Assembly: GCA_038323375.1 (NCBI GenBank)
Contig: JBBQGV010000018.1
Coordinates: forward strand, 7,627 to 71,626
Direction: 5' to 3'
Source: JABWAJ01 sp038323375
GTDB lineage: Bacteria > Bacteroidota > Bacteroidia > Chitinophagales > Saprospiraceae
DNA: 64,000 nucleotides
The notes beneath the pieces were generated by a model, which worked only from the letters and a program-made list of their open reading frames with translations, searched no databases and was not told the DNA's origin. The translations under genes were made by a program, and so were the position numbers. Below are positions 26,134 through 34,982 of the stretch, in pieces (the first letter of the stretch is position 1; each line of letters begins with the position of its first letter).

Positions 26134-27779
26134 CTCATCGCTTTATAGGCATTGATCAATCCATTGGTGGAGGCGTCGTGTTCGGTCACCGGGTCGCTGT
26201 GCTCCAACTTCGGCAAAATATTGGATGCCAATTGTTTGCCCAATTCCACGCCCCACTGGTCAAAACTGAAAATATTCCAGATGACTCCCTGAACGAATAT
26301 TTTGTGTTCGTACAAGGCAATCAGGCTGCCTAAGCTATGCGGCGTAATTTGTTGAACCAAAATTGAGTTGGTTGGCCGGTTGCCTTCAAATACTTTGAAT
26401 GGCGTCAGGAAACGAATTTCTTCTTCCGGCTTGCCCGCAGTGCGCAGTTCCGCCTCCACCTCCGCACTCGTTTTTCCCTTCATCAGGGCTTCCGTTTGCG
26501 CGAAAAAGTTAGACAACAACTTCACGTGGTGATCGCCTAAAGGATTATGGCTGATGGCCGGTGCAATAAAATCACAGGGAATAAGCTTGGTTCCCTGGTG
26601 GATCAACTGGTAAAATGCGTGCTGCCCGTTGGTACCCGGTTCGCCCCAAATAATCGGCCCGGTTTCATAGGCGACGGGCACGCCATTGCGATCCACTCTT
26701 TTGCCGTTGCTTTCCATATTGCCTTGTTGGAAATATGCAGCAAAGCGATGCAGGTATTGGTCATACGGTAGAATGGCTTCAGTTGCCGCCTCAAAAAAAT
26801 TATTGTACCAGATGCCAATCAAAGCTAAGAGAACCGGCATATTTCGTTCCAGCGGCGTTTCCCGAAAATGCAAATCCATCGCGTGGAAACCTTCCAGCAA
26901 CTGCCGGAAATTGTCAAACCCGATCGTGCAGGCAATGGGCAACCCAATCGCCGAGGTTAACGAATAACGGCCACCCACCCAATCCCAAAACTCAAACATA
27001 TTTTCAGGGGCGATGCCAAATGCCTCCACTGCTTTTTTATTGGTCGAAATGGCCGCAAAGTGCCGCGAAACATGGCGCTCCTCCCCTGCTCCGTCCAAAA
27101 ACCAGGTTCGCGCCGTAAACGCATTGGTCATGGTTTCCTGGGTTGTGAAGGTTTTGGAAGCAATCAGAAAAAGGGTCGTTTCCGGGGAAACCCGCTTCAG
27201 TGTTTCCGCAATATGGGTGCCGTCCACATTGGACACAAAATGTACCGAAATGCCTGGTTGCCAATACGGGCGAAGTGCTTCGGTGACCATCACCGCCCCG
27301 AGATCAGAGCCGCCAATGCCGATGTTGACAATATCGGTGATGCGCTTTCCTGTATAGCCGGTCCAGCTCCCGTTGAGCAGGCTTTGAGAAAAGCGTTCGA
27401 TTTTATCCAGTACCTCGTTCACTGCAGGCATCACATCTTGTCCTTCCACTAATACGGGCGTATTGGACCGATTTCGCAGGGCCGTATGCAGCACCGCGCG
27501 ATTTTCTGTTTCGTTGATGACGTCTCCGGTAAACAATCGCTCAATGCTTTCCAAAACCTGACATTCCTTCGCCAGATCAAGCAGGAGGCTCATGGTTTCC
27601 GGGAGGATTCTGTTTTTGGAATAATCCAGCAACAGCGTTTCAAAACGCAGCGAAAAGCGGTCAAATCGCCCGGCGTCAGCAGCGAACAAATCGCGCATGT
27701 GTAAGTCTTTGACTTTGGAATAATGCGCTTCCAACTGCTTCCAGGCATTCGTATGCAAAGGATTTTGACGATTCAACAT
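26130..27779 (-). CDS. pgi: Glucose-6-phosphate isomerase
   Basis: 549 residues, the normal length of the bacterial/eukaryotic PGI type. Interconverts glucose-6-phosphate and fructose-6-phosphate. Signatures: VNIGIGGSDLGAVMVTEALR, DWVGGRYSLTSAIGLPIA and GPIIWGEPGTNGQHAFYQL, with the catalytic Glu and His in these segments. First gene of a pair with rfbD, which fits supply of sugar nucleotide precursors. Confidence 0.97.
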   Translation of the reverse strand: MLNRQNPLHTNAWKQLEAHYSKVKDLHMRDLFAADAGRFDRFSLRFETLLLDYSKNRILPETMSLLLDLAKECQVLESIERLFTGDVINETENRAVLHTALRNRSNTPVLVEGQDVMPAVNEVLDKIERFSQSLLNGSWTGYTGKRITDIVNIGIGGSDLGAVMVTEALRPYWQPGISVHFVSNVDGTHIAETLKRVSPETTLFLIASKTFTTQETMTNAFTARTWFLDGAGEERHVSRHFAAISTNKKAVEAFGIAPENMFEFWDWVGGRYSLTSAIGLPIACTIGFDNFRQLLEGFHAMDLHFRETPLERNMPVLLALIGIWYNNFFEAATEAILPYDQYLHRFAAYFQQGNMESNGKRVDRNGVPVAYETGPIIWGEPGTNGQHAFYQLIHQGTKLIPCDFIAPAISHNPLGDHHVKLLSNFFAQTEALMKGKTSAEVEAELRTAGKPEEEIRFLTPFKVFEGNRPTNSILVQQITPHSLGSLIALYEHKIFVQGVIWNIFSFDQWGVELGKQLASNILPKLEHSDPVTEHDASTNGLINAYKAMR

Positions 27780-27920
27780 GGCTTCGTTTTTTTATTAGAA
27801 GCCGCAAAGTTGGCATCAATTTTCAAATCTTCAGCTTCCCGGCCTGCATTTCTTGATGTATTCGTTCCGTTTCTCCCGGATTTTATTAAAAAACAGCAAT
27901 CCCATTTAAATGAGCGCAGG

Positions 27921-28201
27921 TGGGCATAGTCTCTATCCTCGCTATTGCACGGGAAGGCAAATTTACTCCCTTAAAATTTATAGTAAAAAGAAGCGGCATC
28001 AATCTCCACAAATGCGTTGTACACTTTTAAAATGGAGGCGTTCAGGAACCCGACCTGTGGGAAAACATTCCTGCCGGCGGCGAAACATGGGTTCTTGATG
28101 TGGATGGGAAGCGGCGTTTTATTAAAAAAATCGTTTTCTGGTACGATTCTAACAACTTTGCAGACAGAAAAGCGGTGATCGAAGTTTGGGGTAGACCTTA
28201 G
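27921..28201 (+). pseudogene. Fragment of a secreted hypothetical protein, in-frame stop
   Basis: One plus-strand frame reads GKFTPLKFIVKRSGINLHKC then VVHF, hits TAA at 28028-28030, and continues in the same frame as NGGVQEPDLWENIPAGGETW, DGKRRFIKKIVFWYDSNN and ADRKAVIEVWGRP, ending at TAG 28199-28201. I recall Bacteroidota secreted proteins with this order (LKFRV, VVHF.NG, ET..IDL.GK.R.IKKVVFWYDT, VELWGR). The N-terminus and signal peptide are gone (TGA near 27910) and one internal stop is present, so it is a remnant. The rest of 27780-28292 has no gene. Confidence 0.6.
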
Positions 28202-28230
28202 ACTTGTTGCGGTCAACTTCCATTGATCAA

Positions 28231-28266
28231 ACATGAGACATTCCAAAAATTCGGAATGTCTCATGT
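28231..28266. repeat. 14-base-stem hairpin between pseudogene and AKR gene
   Basis: ACATGAGACATTCC (28231-28244) and GGAATGTCTCATGT (28253-28266) form a perfect stem with an 8-base loop. No T run follows on either strand. It sits about 25 bases after the AKR stop codon (minus strand) and could be a 3' end structure for it. Confidence 0.6.
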
Positions 28267-28292
28267 TACGACATGGGGTCGAAATCCCCCAT

Positions 28293-29279
28293 TTACGCCT
28301 CCCCGGTCTCTTCCGGCTTGTTGTCTACAATAGCTTCGATGCGTTCCATCACCGGATCGGTTAATAAAGACAGGGTTTCGATGGCGCCAAGCGTTTCCTC
28401 TAACTGGTACTCCTTCGACGCGCCCAGAATAACCGTACTTATATTTGGATTTTTCAGGCACCAGGCAATGGCCAAACAAGGCAGGCTGGTGCCTATTTCC
28501 CCGGCAAGGGCATGTAATTGACGTACTTTTTCGAGGCGTTCAGGTGTCAGTGAACTATCGCGCAGCCACTCCATTCCTTTGATGCCCAGTCGGGTATCTT
28601 CCGGTGAAGCGTCAATGTATTTGTTAGTGAGTACCCCTGAAGCCAAAGGCGACCAAATTGTGGTGCCTAAGCCAAATCGTTTGTAAAGCGGGGCGTATTC
28701 CAATTCCACCCGTTCCCGAACGAAAAGGTTGTATTGTGGTTGTTCCATTGTGGGGCCGATCAGGTTGCACTTTTGAGCCACTAAGTGTGCCTCCTCGATG
28801 CTTTTTGCCGGCCATTCCGAAACACCCCAATAAAGGACTTTTCCCTGCTGAATCAAGTGGTTCATCGCCCAAACGATTTCGTCAATGGGAACGTGCGGAT
28901 CGGGACGGTGGCAATAATAAAAATCCAGATAGTCCACCTGCAAACGTTTCAGGGCAGCGTGGCAAGCTTCCATGAGGTGCTTGCGGCTCAGCCCGGTTTG
29001 GTTAGGCTTATTCCCGCCTGCTCCGAAAAAAACCTTGCTGGAGACTAAGTAGCTCGTCCGGTCCCAATTCATTTTTTTCAGGATATTGCCCATTACGATT
29101 TCCGACTTTCCTGCTGCGTAACCTTCCGCGTTGTCGAAAAAATTGACGCCCCGCTCATACGCAATGGCCATGAGGCGTTCGGCCATATCATCACTGATCT
29201 GCTTGCCAAAAGTCAGCCAGGATCCCAGCGAAAGGGCGCTCACCTGAACGCCCGATTTACCCAATCGGCGGTATTCCAT
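28293..29279 (-). CDS. Aldo/keto reductase (potassium-channel beta-subunit-like)
   Basis: 328 residues, TIM-barrel NADPH-dependent oxidoreductase. MEYRRLGKSGVQVSALSLGS is the standard start; the catalytic Asp/Tyr lie in FFDNAEGYAAGKSE and the His in LDFYYCHRPDP. TTIWSPLASGVLTNKY and AIAWCLKNPNISTVILGAS are typical of the YhdN/KCNAB group. The ATG at 29277-29279 is chosen over a start nine codons upstream. Substrate unknown. Confidence 0.92.
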   Translation of the reverse strand: MEYRRLGKSGVQVSALSLGSWLTFGKQISDDMAERLMAIAYERGVNFFDNAEGYAAGKSEIVMGNILKKMNWDRTSYLVSSKVFFGAGGNKPNQTGLSRKHLMEACHAALKRLQVDYLDFYYCHRPDPHVPIDEIVWAMNHLIQQGKVLYWGVSEWPAKSIEEAHLVAQKCNLIGPTMEQPQYNLFVRERVELEYAPLYKRFGLGTTIWSPLASGVLTNKYIDASPEDTRLGIKGMEWLRDSSLTPERLEKVRQLHALAGEIGTSLPCLAIAWCLKNPNISTVILGASKEYQLEETLGAIETLSLLTDPVMERIEAIVDNKPEETGEA

Positions 29280-29306
29280 TTTGATTGTTTTTGCAAAATT
29301 AAACAA

Positions 29307-29341
29307 AAAACGGCCTGCGGGACAATTCCGCAGGCCGTTTT
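29307..29341 (-). terminator. Terminator of the di-heme peroxidase gene
   Basis: AAAACGGCCTGCGG (29307-29320) pairs perfectly with CCGCAGGCCGTTTT (29328-29341), 14 bases, 7-base loop. The minus strand continues with T6 and lies just downstream of the peroxidase gene. The plus strand also has T5, so it may work both ways. Confidence 0.85.
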
Positions 29342-29396
29342 TGTGGTATAGTTACCGGTTGACTTCGAGTCGCGCGGTCTTTTCCAAAGACCCAAT

Positions 29397-30578
29397 TTAC
29401 AAATCAAACGGATTGGAGAACCGGACATCTTCCGCAAACTTCGTATCGGTCAGGGTTCTCAAGAAAGCGACCAGCGCTTGTTTCTCGGAATTGCTCAGGT
29501 TCAGGCGTTTCGGCTGGGAGGTCTGAAAATCGCGCAGTCCGAAATGCAAATTTGGGTGCGCCTTAATCCCCGAATTGTAGTGTTCAACGACTTCTTCCAG
29601 CGTTGCAAAGCGGCCATCGTGCATGTAAGGTGCCGTGAGGGTAATATTGCGCAGCATGGGCACTTTAAAGACGCCGTTATCAGAAATCTGGTTGGTAATG
29701 GCACCTCGGCCCTGGTCGGTGTATTCCAGATCGAGGCCATTATTTGCTGTGGCAACCAGCACGCCAGCCATGCGGGGATCGTGGCAGGTGGAACAATGGA
29801 TGACGAAAAGGTTCTTACCCAGGTTTTCCTGTTGCGTAAAATTGGTAAAATGTGATTCTGTAGTAAAATGAGCGTTTAACCCTTTGTCGAATTTTGAATT
29901 GTTGGAAACAAAAGCATTGAGAAACTCCTGAATAGATTCCGTAATAAGGTCAGGGGTAACCTCCGGGGAACCATAAGCTTTCTGGAAAAGAATCCGGTAA
30001 TAGTCTTCCTGAGCCAGCTTGTCAGCTAAGTCGTCTATATCCATTCCCATCTCAATATTGTCTTCAATGGCGATCTTGCTTTGTTCCACGATGGTAGTAG
30101 CGCGTTCGTCCCATAGGAAAGCGGCATCCTGATTGAAGTTGCCGGTATTGGTTCCGCCATAGGAAGATTCGAAATTGGCAACCGAAGCCAGGGCAAGCGA
30201 ATTGCGCTTGGTCAGTTCGCCGTTAAAGCCTTCGCTTTGGGCTTTGTTGTCGGCAAACCCTGCTTCCTGCTGATGACAGGACGCACAGGAAACAGTATTG
30301 TTGTGGGAAAGTTTTTTATCGTAGAACAACACCCGACCAAGTGTGGCTTTGGCGTTATTGATCGGAATCACGGAAGTGCCGCCAAAATTACTTGCGGATA
30401 CCGTAACGGTGTAGTCGTAGCGCTCATCCGGAAGGTTCAGCGTTTGCTGAAGGGTAGCATATTCATCAAGCGAATAATGCATGATTTGGGTATCCACATT
30501 GTCCTCTAAGCAGGAGGGGAGCGTAATCGCGAGCGCGCAGATGCAAAGCGCATTAAAAAGTAGTGTTCCGGATTTCAT
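29397..30578 (-). CDS. Di-heme cytochrome c peroxidase (MauG/CcpA family) lipoprotein
   Basis: 393 residues. The N-terminal signal ends in the lipobox LPSC, so the protein is probably a lipoprotein outside the inner membrane. Two heme-binding motifs are seen: CASCHQQEAGFADN (about residue 100) and CSTCHDPRMAG (about 255). YMHDGRFATLEEVVEHYNSG is the conserved C-terminal segment. Reduces hydrogen peroxide with electrons from small cytochromes, or acts on another substrate as in MauG-like members. Single gene; ends in a strong terminator. Confidence 0.92.
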   Translation of the reverse strand: MKSGTLLFNALCICALAITLPSCLEDNVDTQIMHYSLDEYATLQQTLNLPDERYDYTVTVSASNFGGTSVIPINNAKATLGRVLFYDKKLSHNNTVSCASCHQQEAGFADNKAQSEGFNGELTKRNSLALASVANFESSYGGTNTGNFNQDAAFLWDERATTIVEQSKIAIEDNIEMGMDIDDLADKLAQEDYYRILFQKAYGSPEVTPDLITESIQEFLNAFVSNNSKFDKGLNAHFTTESHFTNFTQQENLGKNLFVIHCSTCHDPRMAGVLVATANNGLDLEYTDQGRGAITNQISDNGVFKVPMLRNITLTAPYMHDGRFATLEEVVEHYNSGIKAHPNLHFGLRDFQTSQPKRLNLSNSEKQALVAFLRTLTDTKFAEDVRFSNPFDL

Positions 30579-30758
30579 GCGAGCGACGAATTAGAGAAGT
30601 TATATAATTGATGCAAAATCTATTGTGTAAAAATAACGTCATTTTGCAACTTTGTACATAGTTCATGAAACTTTAACTTGTTTTTAGCCAAATTCAGCAA
30701 TTGCTAAGGGCAAAATTAACATGATATCCATAAAGAGCCGGTTCTACTCCGGCTAAGG

Positions 30759-30790
30759 TTGGCAGGATTGTACAAAATATTTTACCTTCG
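30759..30790 (+). promoter_or_regulatory. Probable promoter of fabG
   Basis: TTGG near 30759, a spacer of about 20 bases and TACCTTCG (30783-30790) fit the Bacteroidota consensus, 55 bases before the fabG ATG. A second box TACATTTA (30834-30841) ends four bases before the ATG. Confidence 0.4.
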
Positions 30791-30845
30791 CTTCCTGGAT
30801 AAGCGGACAGACACTATCTAAAATCAAAAATCTTACATTTATACA

Positions 30846-31592
30846 ATGAAACTATTGGACAACAAAGTGGCGCTGATCACGGGTGGTTCCAGGGGAATTG
30901 GCGCTGCAATCGCACTCAAATTTGCCCAGGAAGGCGCGCATGTGGCGTTCACGTATATGTCTTCCGAAGACAAAGCTAAAGCAGTGGAAGCCGAACTGCA
31001 GGCGCTTGGAGTTAAAGCGAAAGCCTACCGCTCGGATGCCAGTTCTTATCAGGATGCCGAGGCGCTCATCGAAAGCGTATTGGCTGATTTCGGTCAATTG
31101 GACGCAGTCGTCAACAACGCTGGCATCACCCGCGACAACCTGATGCTGCGGATGTCGGAAGAACAATGGGACGAGGTTATGACCACCAACCTGAAATCGG
31201 TTTTTAACCTGACCAAACACGCCCTGCGGCCCATGATGAAAAAACGGGCCGGCTCCATCATCAACATCAGCTCCATCATCGGCCTGATGGGCAATGCCGG
31301 GCAGGCCAACTACGCCGCTTCCAAAGCCGGCACTTTCGGATTCACCAAATCCATCGCTAAAGAAATGGGCTCGCGCAACATCCGCTGCAATGCCGTGGCG
31401 CCGGGATTCATCGAAACGGACATGACGCACGAATTAGACGAAAAAACCAAAGAAGCGTATCTGAGCGGCATTCCCCTGAAACGACTCGGAAAAGCGGAAG
31501 AAGTAGCTGATGTTTGTGTGTTTTTGGCTTCCGATCGCTCTGCTTATGTTACCGGCCAGGTCATCAGCGTTTGCGGCGGACTGAGCGATTAA
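30846..31592 (+). CDS. fabG: 3-oxoacyl-[acyl-carrier-protein] reductase
   Basis: 248 residues, classical SDR. Reduces beta-ketoacyl-ACP with NADPH in fatty acid elongation. TGGSRGIGAAIALKFA binds NADPH, NNAGITRDNLMLRMSEEQWD is the FabG-typical segment, the catalytic Ser is in INISSIIGLMGNAGQ and Tyr-x-x-x-Lys in YAASKAG. The tail VTGQVISVCGGLSD is slightly unusual: FabG more often ends VDGGM. The lipoprotein gene follows after 29 bases. Confidence 0.93.
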   Translation: MKLLDNKVALITGGSRGIGAAIALKFAQEGAHVAFTYMSSEDKAKAVEAELQALGVKAKAYRSDASSYQDAEALIESVLADFGQLDAVVNNAGITRDNLMLRMSEEQWDEVMTTNLKSVFNLTKHALRPMMKKRAGSIINISSIIGLMGNAGQANYAASKAGTFGFTKSIAKEMGSRNIRCNAVAPGFIETDMTHELDEKTKEAYLSGIPLKRLGKAEEVADVCVFLASDRSAYVTGQVISVCGGLSD

Positions 31593-31621
31593 ATTGAATT
31601 GGTAAATAAATACGATCTTTC

Positions 31622-32194
31622 ATGAATCGAACAATAGCATTTTATTGCATGCTGGCTTTTGCCGGTTTTTTAGGTGCCTGCCAGCCGGAAAAAACACCCG
31701 GCGAAACGGTCATTACAAGGGATATGCCCATTGCTTCAAGAAATCCCAAAGAGCCGGCTGTGAACCCATACCTGACGCCGGCAGAAGGCACTTTTAAGGA
31801 TCCGGTCACTCAGGTGCCTTCTCCTACCGTAAGCATTCTGACCAAAGGCTACTGGGTGATTGAGCACTACATCCACGCCCAGCAATTTGAACCCGGCAAA
31901 AGCAATTCTTACCGGTGGTACAAACTCAGCCCGGACGGCTCTTTCACCGGCGGCCAGTGGGCGGAAGTCAAAAGCAAAGGGAGCTGGCAAATGGCCTTTG
32001 GCGAAAGCAACGAACCCGTAGTGGTCATTGATTCCGAAAATGACGCAGAAGATGCGCAATGGGTGATCCAAATTGCCGGTAATGAGGACGACATGGCCTG
32101 GACCGGGGTGCGTGCCACCACCTATCAGGGGCATTTTATCAAACTCTTTTACCTGATGACAATGCCGACTAAGAAGCAGTTTGGAATGGAGTAG
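31622..32194 (+). CDS. Hypothetical lipoprotein
   Basis: 190 residues. The signal peptide ends in the lipobox LGAC (Cys about residue 20). The mature part has a Pro-rich linker, then a compact domain about 80-185 (YWVIEHYIHAQQFEPGKSNS, GSWQMAFGESNEPVVVIDSE) resembling a lipocalin-like or DUF-type beta-barrel in which a sample's output is compared with text-like segments; I do not recognise a named family. Likely in the same transcript as fabG (29-base gap). Confidence 0.6.
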   Translation: MNRTIAFYCMLAFAGFLGACQPEKTPGETVITRDMPIASRNPKEPAVNPYLTPAEGTFKDPVTQVPSPTVSILTKGYWVIEHYIHAQQFEPGKSNSYRWYKLSPDGSFTGGQWAEVKSKGSWQMAFGESNEPVVVIDSENDAEDAQWVIQIAGNEDDMAWTGVRATTYQGHFIKLFYLMTMPTKKQFGME

Positions 32195-32209
32195 CTTTGA
32201 TTAGTTGGC

Positions 32210-32351
32210 AGTCTTACAGGGAGCAGTTGACAGGATTGAGTTCGTTTTGGATCGAAATCCTGGTTGTCAATTTAGTAAATGCAAAGCCAATTGGTTAACA
32301 AGAATCATTTTGAAACCCGAAGTACCCCCGCTAACTGCTCCCTGTAAGACT
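32210..32351. repeat. 19-base perfect inverted repeat, 104-base loop
   Basis: AGTCTTACAGGGAGCAGTT (32210-32228) and its exact complement (32333-32351) flank the gap between the lipoprotein and SLC45 genes. One of several intergenic inverted repeats in this window built from ordinary-looking words. Confidence 0.75.
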
Positions 32352-32381
32352 AAAAACTGAACATTTAAACCACACAACAAA

Positions 32382-33896
32382 ATGAGCCAGCTTACATACA
32401 AACCACGCCTTTCCTTTTGGCAAATCTGGAACATGAGTTTCGGGTTTCTGGGAATTCAGTTTGGATTTGCGCTACAAAACGGCAACGTGAGCCGCATTTT
32501 TGAAACACTGGGTGCCAAAGTAGACGAAATTCCGATTTTGTGGATTGCAGCACCGGTCACCGGTCTTATTGTGCAGCCCATCATCGGCTACTTCAGCGAT
32601 CGCACCTGGGGACGGCTGGGTCGGCGGCGGCCCTTCTTTCTGGTGGGCGCCATTCTGGCTTCCATTGCACTGCTGTTCATGCCAAACTCGCCCACGCTTT
32701 GGATTGCAGCCGGCACGCTTTGGCTCATGGATGCGTCTATCAACGTGACGATGGAACCTTTCCGCGCTTTTGTGGGCGACAACCTTCCCTCAGAGCAACG
32801 CACCCGGGGGTTTGCCATGCAGAGTTTTTTCATTGGCACCGGCGCTGTAGTCGCTTCATTGTTGCCCTATATCCTGTCGAAATGGATGGGCGTAAGCAAT
32901 ACAGCGGAAGCAGGCGTGGTGCCCGACTCCGTGAAATGGTCTTTTTATTTCGGTGGCGGGGTATTTTTATTGGCCGTTTTGTGGACGGTTTTTCGTTCCA
33001 AAGAATATACGCCGGAGCAATTAGAGGCTTTCGAGGCGGCTGAAGGAAAAACGGAATACTACAAAGAAGCCCGCGACGGTAAATATTACTTCGGCAATGG
33101 CGGACGGCAAATTGGCGTCGGCCTGCTGGCGGCAGTGCTGGGCATATTGCTGACTGCTTTGGTGGTGTGGTACCAACTTAATAAAGAACTGTATGTGCTT
33201 TCTGTTGGCGGTTTGCTTGGGGGCTTGCTGTTGTTGCTTTCCGGCGCTTTGCAACGCAGCGGCAATTTCCAAAACGGCTTCGTCACCATCATCAACGACT
33301 TCCAGGACATGCCGCGCACCATGAAGCAATTAGCACCGGTGCAGTTTTTTTCTTGGTTTGCCCTGTTTTCAATGTGGATTTATACCACCAGTGCGGTTAC
33401 GAGCCAAATCTACGGCTCTTCCGATACGACCTCGGCTGCTTACAACGAAGGTGCCGACTGGGTGGGCGTTTGTTTCGCCGTGTACAACGGCGTAGCGGCT
33501 TTGGTCGCCTTCCTGATTCCGGTATTAGCCGCCCGTACCAGCCGCAAAATGGCGCATGCCATTTGCCTGGTCTTCGGCGCGCTGGGCCTGATGTCTGTCT
33601 TTTTTATCAAAGATCCTAATCTGCTCATTGGCTCTATGGTTGGCGTCGGCATTGCGTGGGCGAGCATCCTGTCCATGCCTTATGCCATCCTGACCGGTTC
33701 GCTTCCGGCGGCCAAAATGGGCTACTACATGGGCGTGTTCAACTTTTTCATCGTCATTCCGCAAATCGTGGCGGCTTCCATCCTCGGTTTTTTGGTGTCC
33801 CGCTTTTTTGACGGCCACGCAGTGTACGCACTGATTATCGGAGGTGTGTCGTTTGTTGTTTCGGCGGCGTTGACGATGCGGGTGGAGGATAAGTAG
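32382..33896 (+). CDS. SLC45-type MFS sugar transporter
   Basis: 504 residues, about 12 TM helices. The start LSFWQIWNMSFGFLGIQFGF followed by QPIIGYFSDRTWGRLGRRRP (the D-R-x-G-R-R-R motif of loop 2-3) and MEPFRAFVGDNLP is characteristic of the SLC45/sucrose-maltose subfamily. A longer cytoplasmic loop after helix 6 (SKEYTPEQLEAFEAAEGKTE) contains two extra helices. Substrate is probably a disaccharide, taken up with protons. The element copy C begins right at its stop codon. Confidence 0.88.
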   Translation: MSQLTYKPRLSFWQIWNMSFGFLGIQFGFALQNGNVSRIFETLGAKVDEIPILWIAAPVTGLIVQPIIGYFSDRTWGRLGRRRPFFLVGAILASIALLFMPNSPTLWIAAGTLWLMDASINVTMEPFRAFVGDNLPSEQRTRGFAMQSFFIGTGAVVASLLPYILSKWMGVSNTAEAGVVPDSVKWSFYFGGGVFLLAVLWTVFRSKEYTPEQLEAFEAAEGKTEYYKEARDGKYYFGNGGRQIGVGLLAAVLGILLTALVVWYQLNKELYVLSVGGLLGGLLLLLSGALQRSGNFQNGFVTIINDFQDMPRTMKQLAPVQFFSWFALFSMWIYTTSAVTSQIYGSSDTTSAAYNEGADWVGVCFAVYNGVAALVAFLIPVLAARTSRKMAHAICLVFGALGLMSVFFIKDPNLLIGSMVGVGIAWASILSMPYAILTGSLPAAKMGYYMGVFNFFIVIPQIVAASILGFLVSRFFDGHAVYALIIGGVSFVVSAALTMRVEDK

Positions 33897-34038
33897 GGTC
33901 CGTCTTTATAGTCCGATAACTGCGTTGTATTTTGCCCCAAAACCAGTCATTTACGCGAGTAAACTCCCATTTTTAGGGCAAAACACACCTTGTTCTCGAA
34001 CTCTAAAGAACAGACACGGGACTAAATGGACAGACACT
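33895..34038 (+). repeat. Dispersed ~145-bp element, copy C
   Basis: Begins AGGGTCCGTCTTTATAGTCC, overlapping the SLC45 stop codon, and ends ACTAAATGGACAGACACT. It includes TCATTTACGCGAGTAAACTC between CCCCAAAAC and ATTTTTAGGG, and TTCTCGAACTCTAAAGA. Same orientation as copy A. Confidence 0.85.
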
Positions 34039-34119
34039 AAGTAGTGTCCGTTGTTGTGGTTATGACGAATATCAAGGATTATTATGACAGTAGTCACAAC
34101 CCCCACCCGGTAAAAAAGG

Positions 34120-34127
34120 TATCTTTG
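34120..34127 (+). promoter_or_regulatory. -7 promoter element for the universal stress protein
   Basis: TATCTTTG is a perfect TAnnTTTG match 15 bases before the ATG at 34143. No clear TTTG is seen at -33. Confidence 0.5.
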
Positions 34128-34142
34128 CTTTGTACGGAATAA

Positions 34143-34982
34143 ATGAATACCTCTATGAAAAAAATACTCATTCCAACTGATTTTTCTGAAACAGCGCGCG
34201 ATGCGTATACCTATGCTTTGGAATATTGCAAAAACCTTGGCGAGCCCTGTAGCCTGAAGGTGGTGCATGTTTTTATGCCCGAAGCGGCCTCTACGCCTAC
34301 TTTCATCCCTCCGATACAGGAGTTTATGGAATTGAAAGAGAAAACATTAAAAGAGTTTGCGCAAAACATTGCAGAGCAACCGGCTAACGTGGAAGAAGTG
34401 AAAACTGAGCAATTGATTGGTTTTCCGGGCGACGAGATCATTGAGTTGTCCAAAACATTCGACCTCATCATCATGGGGACGACCGGCGATGGCGGTCTTT
34501 TGGAAAAACTGTTCGGCAGCGTTTCCACGATTGTTGCCCAGCGGGCGCACTGTGCCGTGCTGTTAGTTCCCAACGGCGCAAAGTATAAAATGCCCGCACA
34601 AATCCTGTATTCCAGTAGCGCTGATGCCTCCGACGAACGCCTGGTTGAGCAATTGATCTTGTTCAATAAGCCTTTTCAGGCGCGCATCCATTTTGTACAT
34701 GTCGAACGGGAAGGGGATGCCGCATTTTCAAAGTCTAAAGAAGAAATTTTTGAAGAATTGTTCGAGGCCGGAGAACCGCCTTTTGCCTTTGAGTTCGCCA
34801 ACATCAAAAGCCCGGACATTGATGCCTCGATCAACCAATATGCCGAAATGGGAAAAATTGACCTGATCGTCATGGGCACCCGCCACCGCGGCTTCTGGGA
34901 ACAGCTTTTTCACAAAAGCCAAACCAAACAAATGGCCCTGCATACTCATTTGCCCATGCTGGTTTTGCATCAGGGGGATTAG
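34143..34982 (+). CDS. Universal stress protein, tandem Usp domains
   Basis: 279 residues with two Usp folds. The first (about 5-142) has KKILIPTDFSETARDAYTYA, DLIIMGTTGDGG and the ATP-binding GSVSTIVAQRAHCAVLLVPN; the second (about 150-278) is less conserved but ends DLIVMGTRHRGFWEQLFHKS. ATG at 34143 (a second ATG is four codons later). Its stop overlaps the convergent GT39 stop by four bases. Likely a stress-response or nucleotide-sensing protein; partners unknown. Confidence 0.92.
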   Translation: MNTSMKKILIPTDFSETARDAYTYALEYCKNLGEPCSLKVVHVFMPEAASTPTFIPPIQEFMELKEKTLKEFAQNIAEQPANVEEVKTEQLIGFPGDEIIELSKTFDLIIMGTTGDGGLLEKLFGSVSTIVAQRAHCAVLLVPNGAKYKMPAQILYSSSADASDERLVEQLILFNKPFQARIHFVHVEREGDAAFSKSKEEIFEELFEAGEPPFAFEFANIKSPDIDASINQYAEMGKIDLIVMGTRHRGFWEQLFHKSQTKQMALHTHLPMLVLHQGD

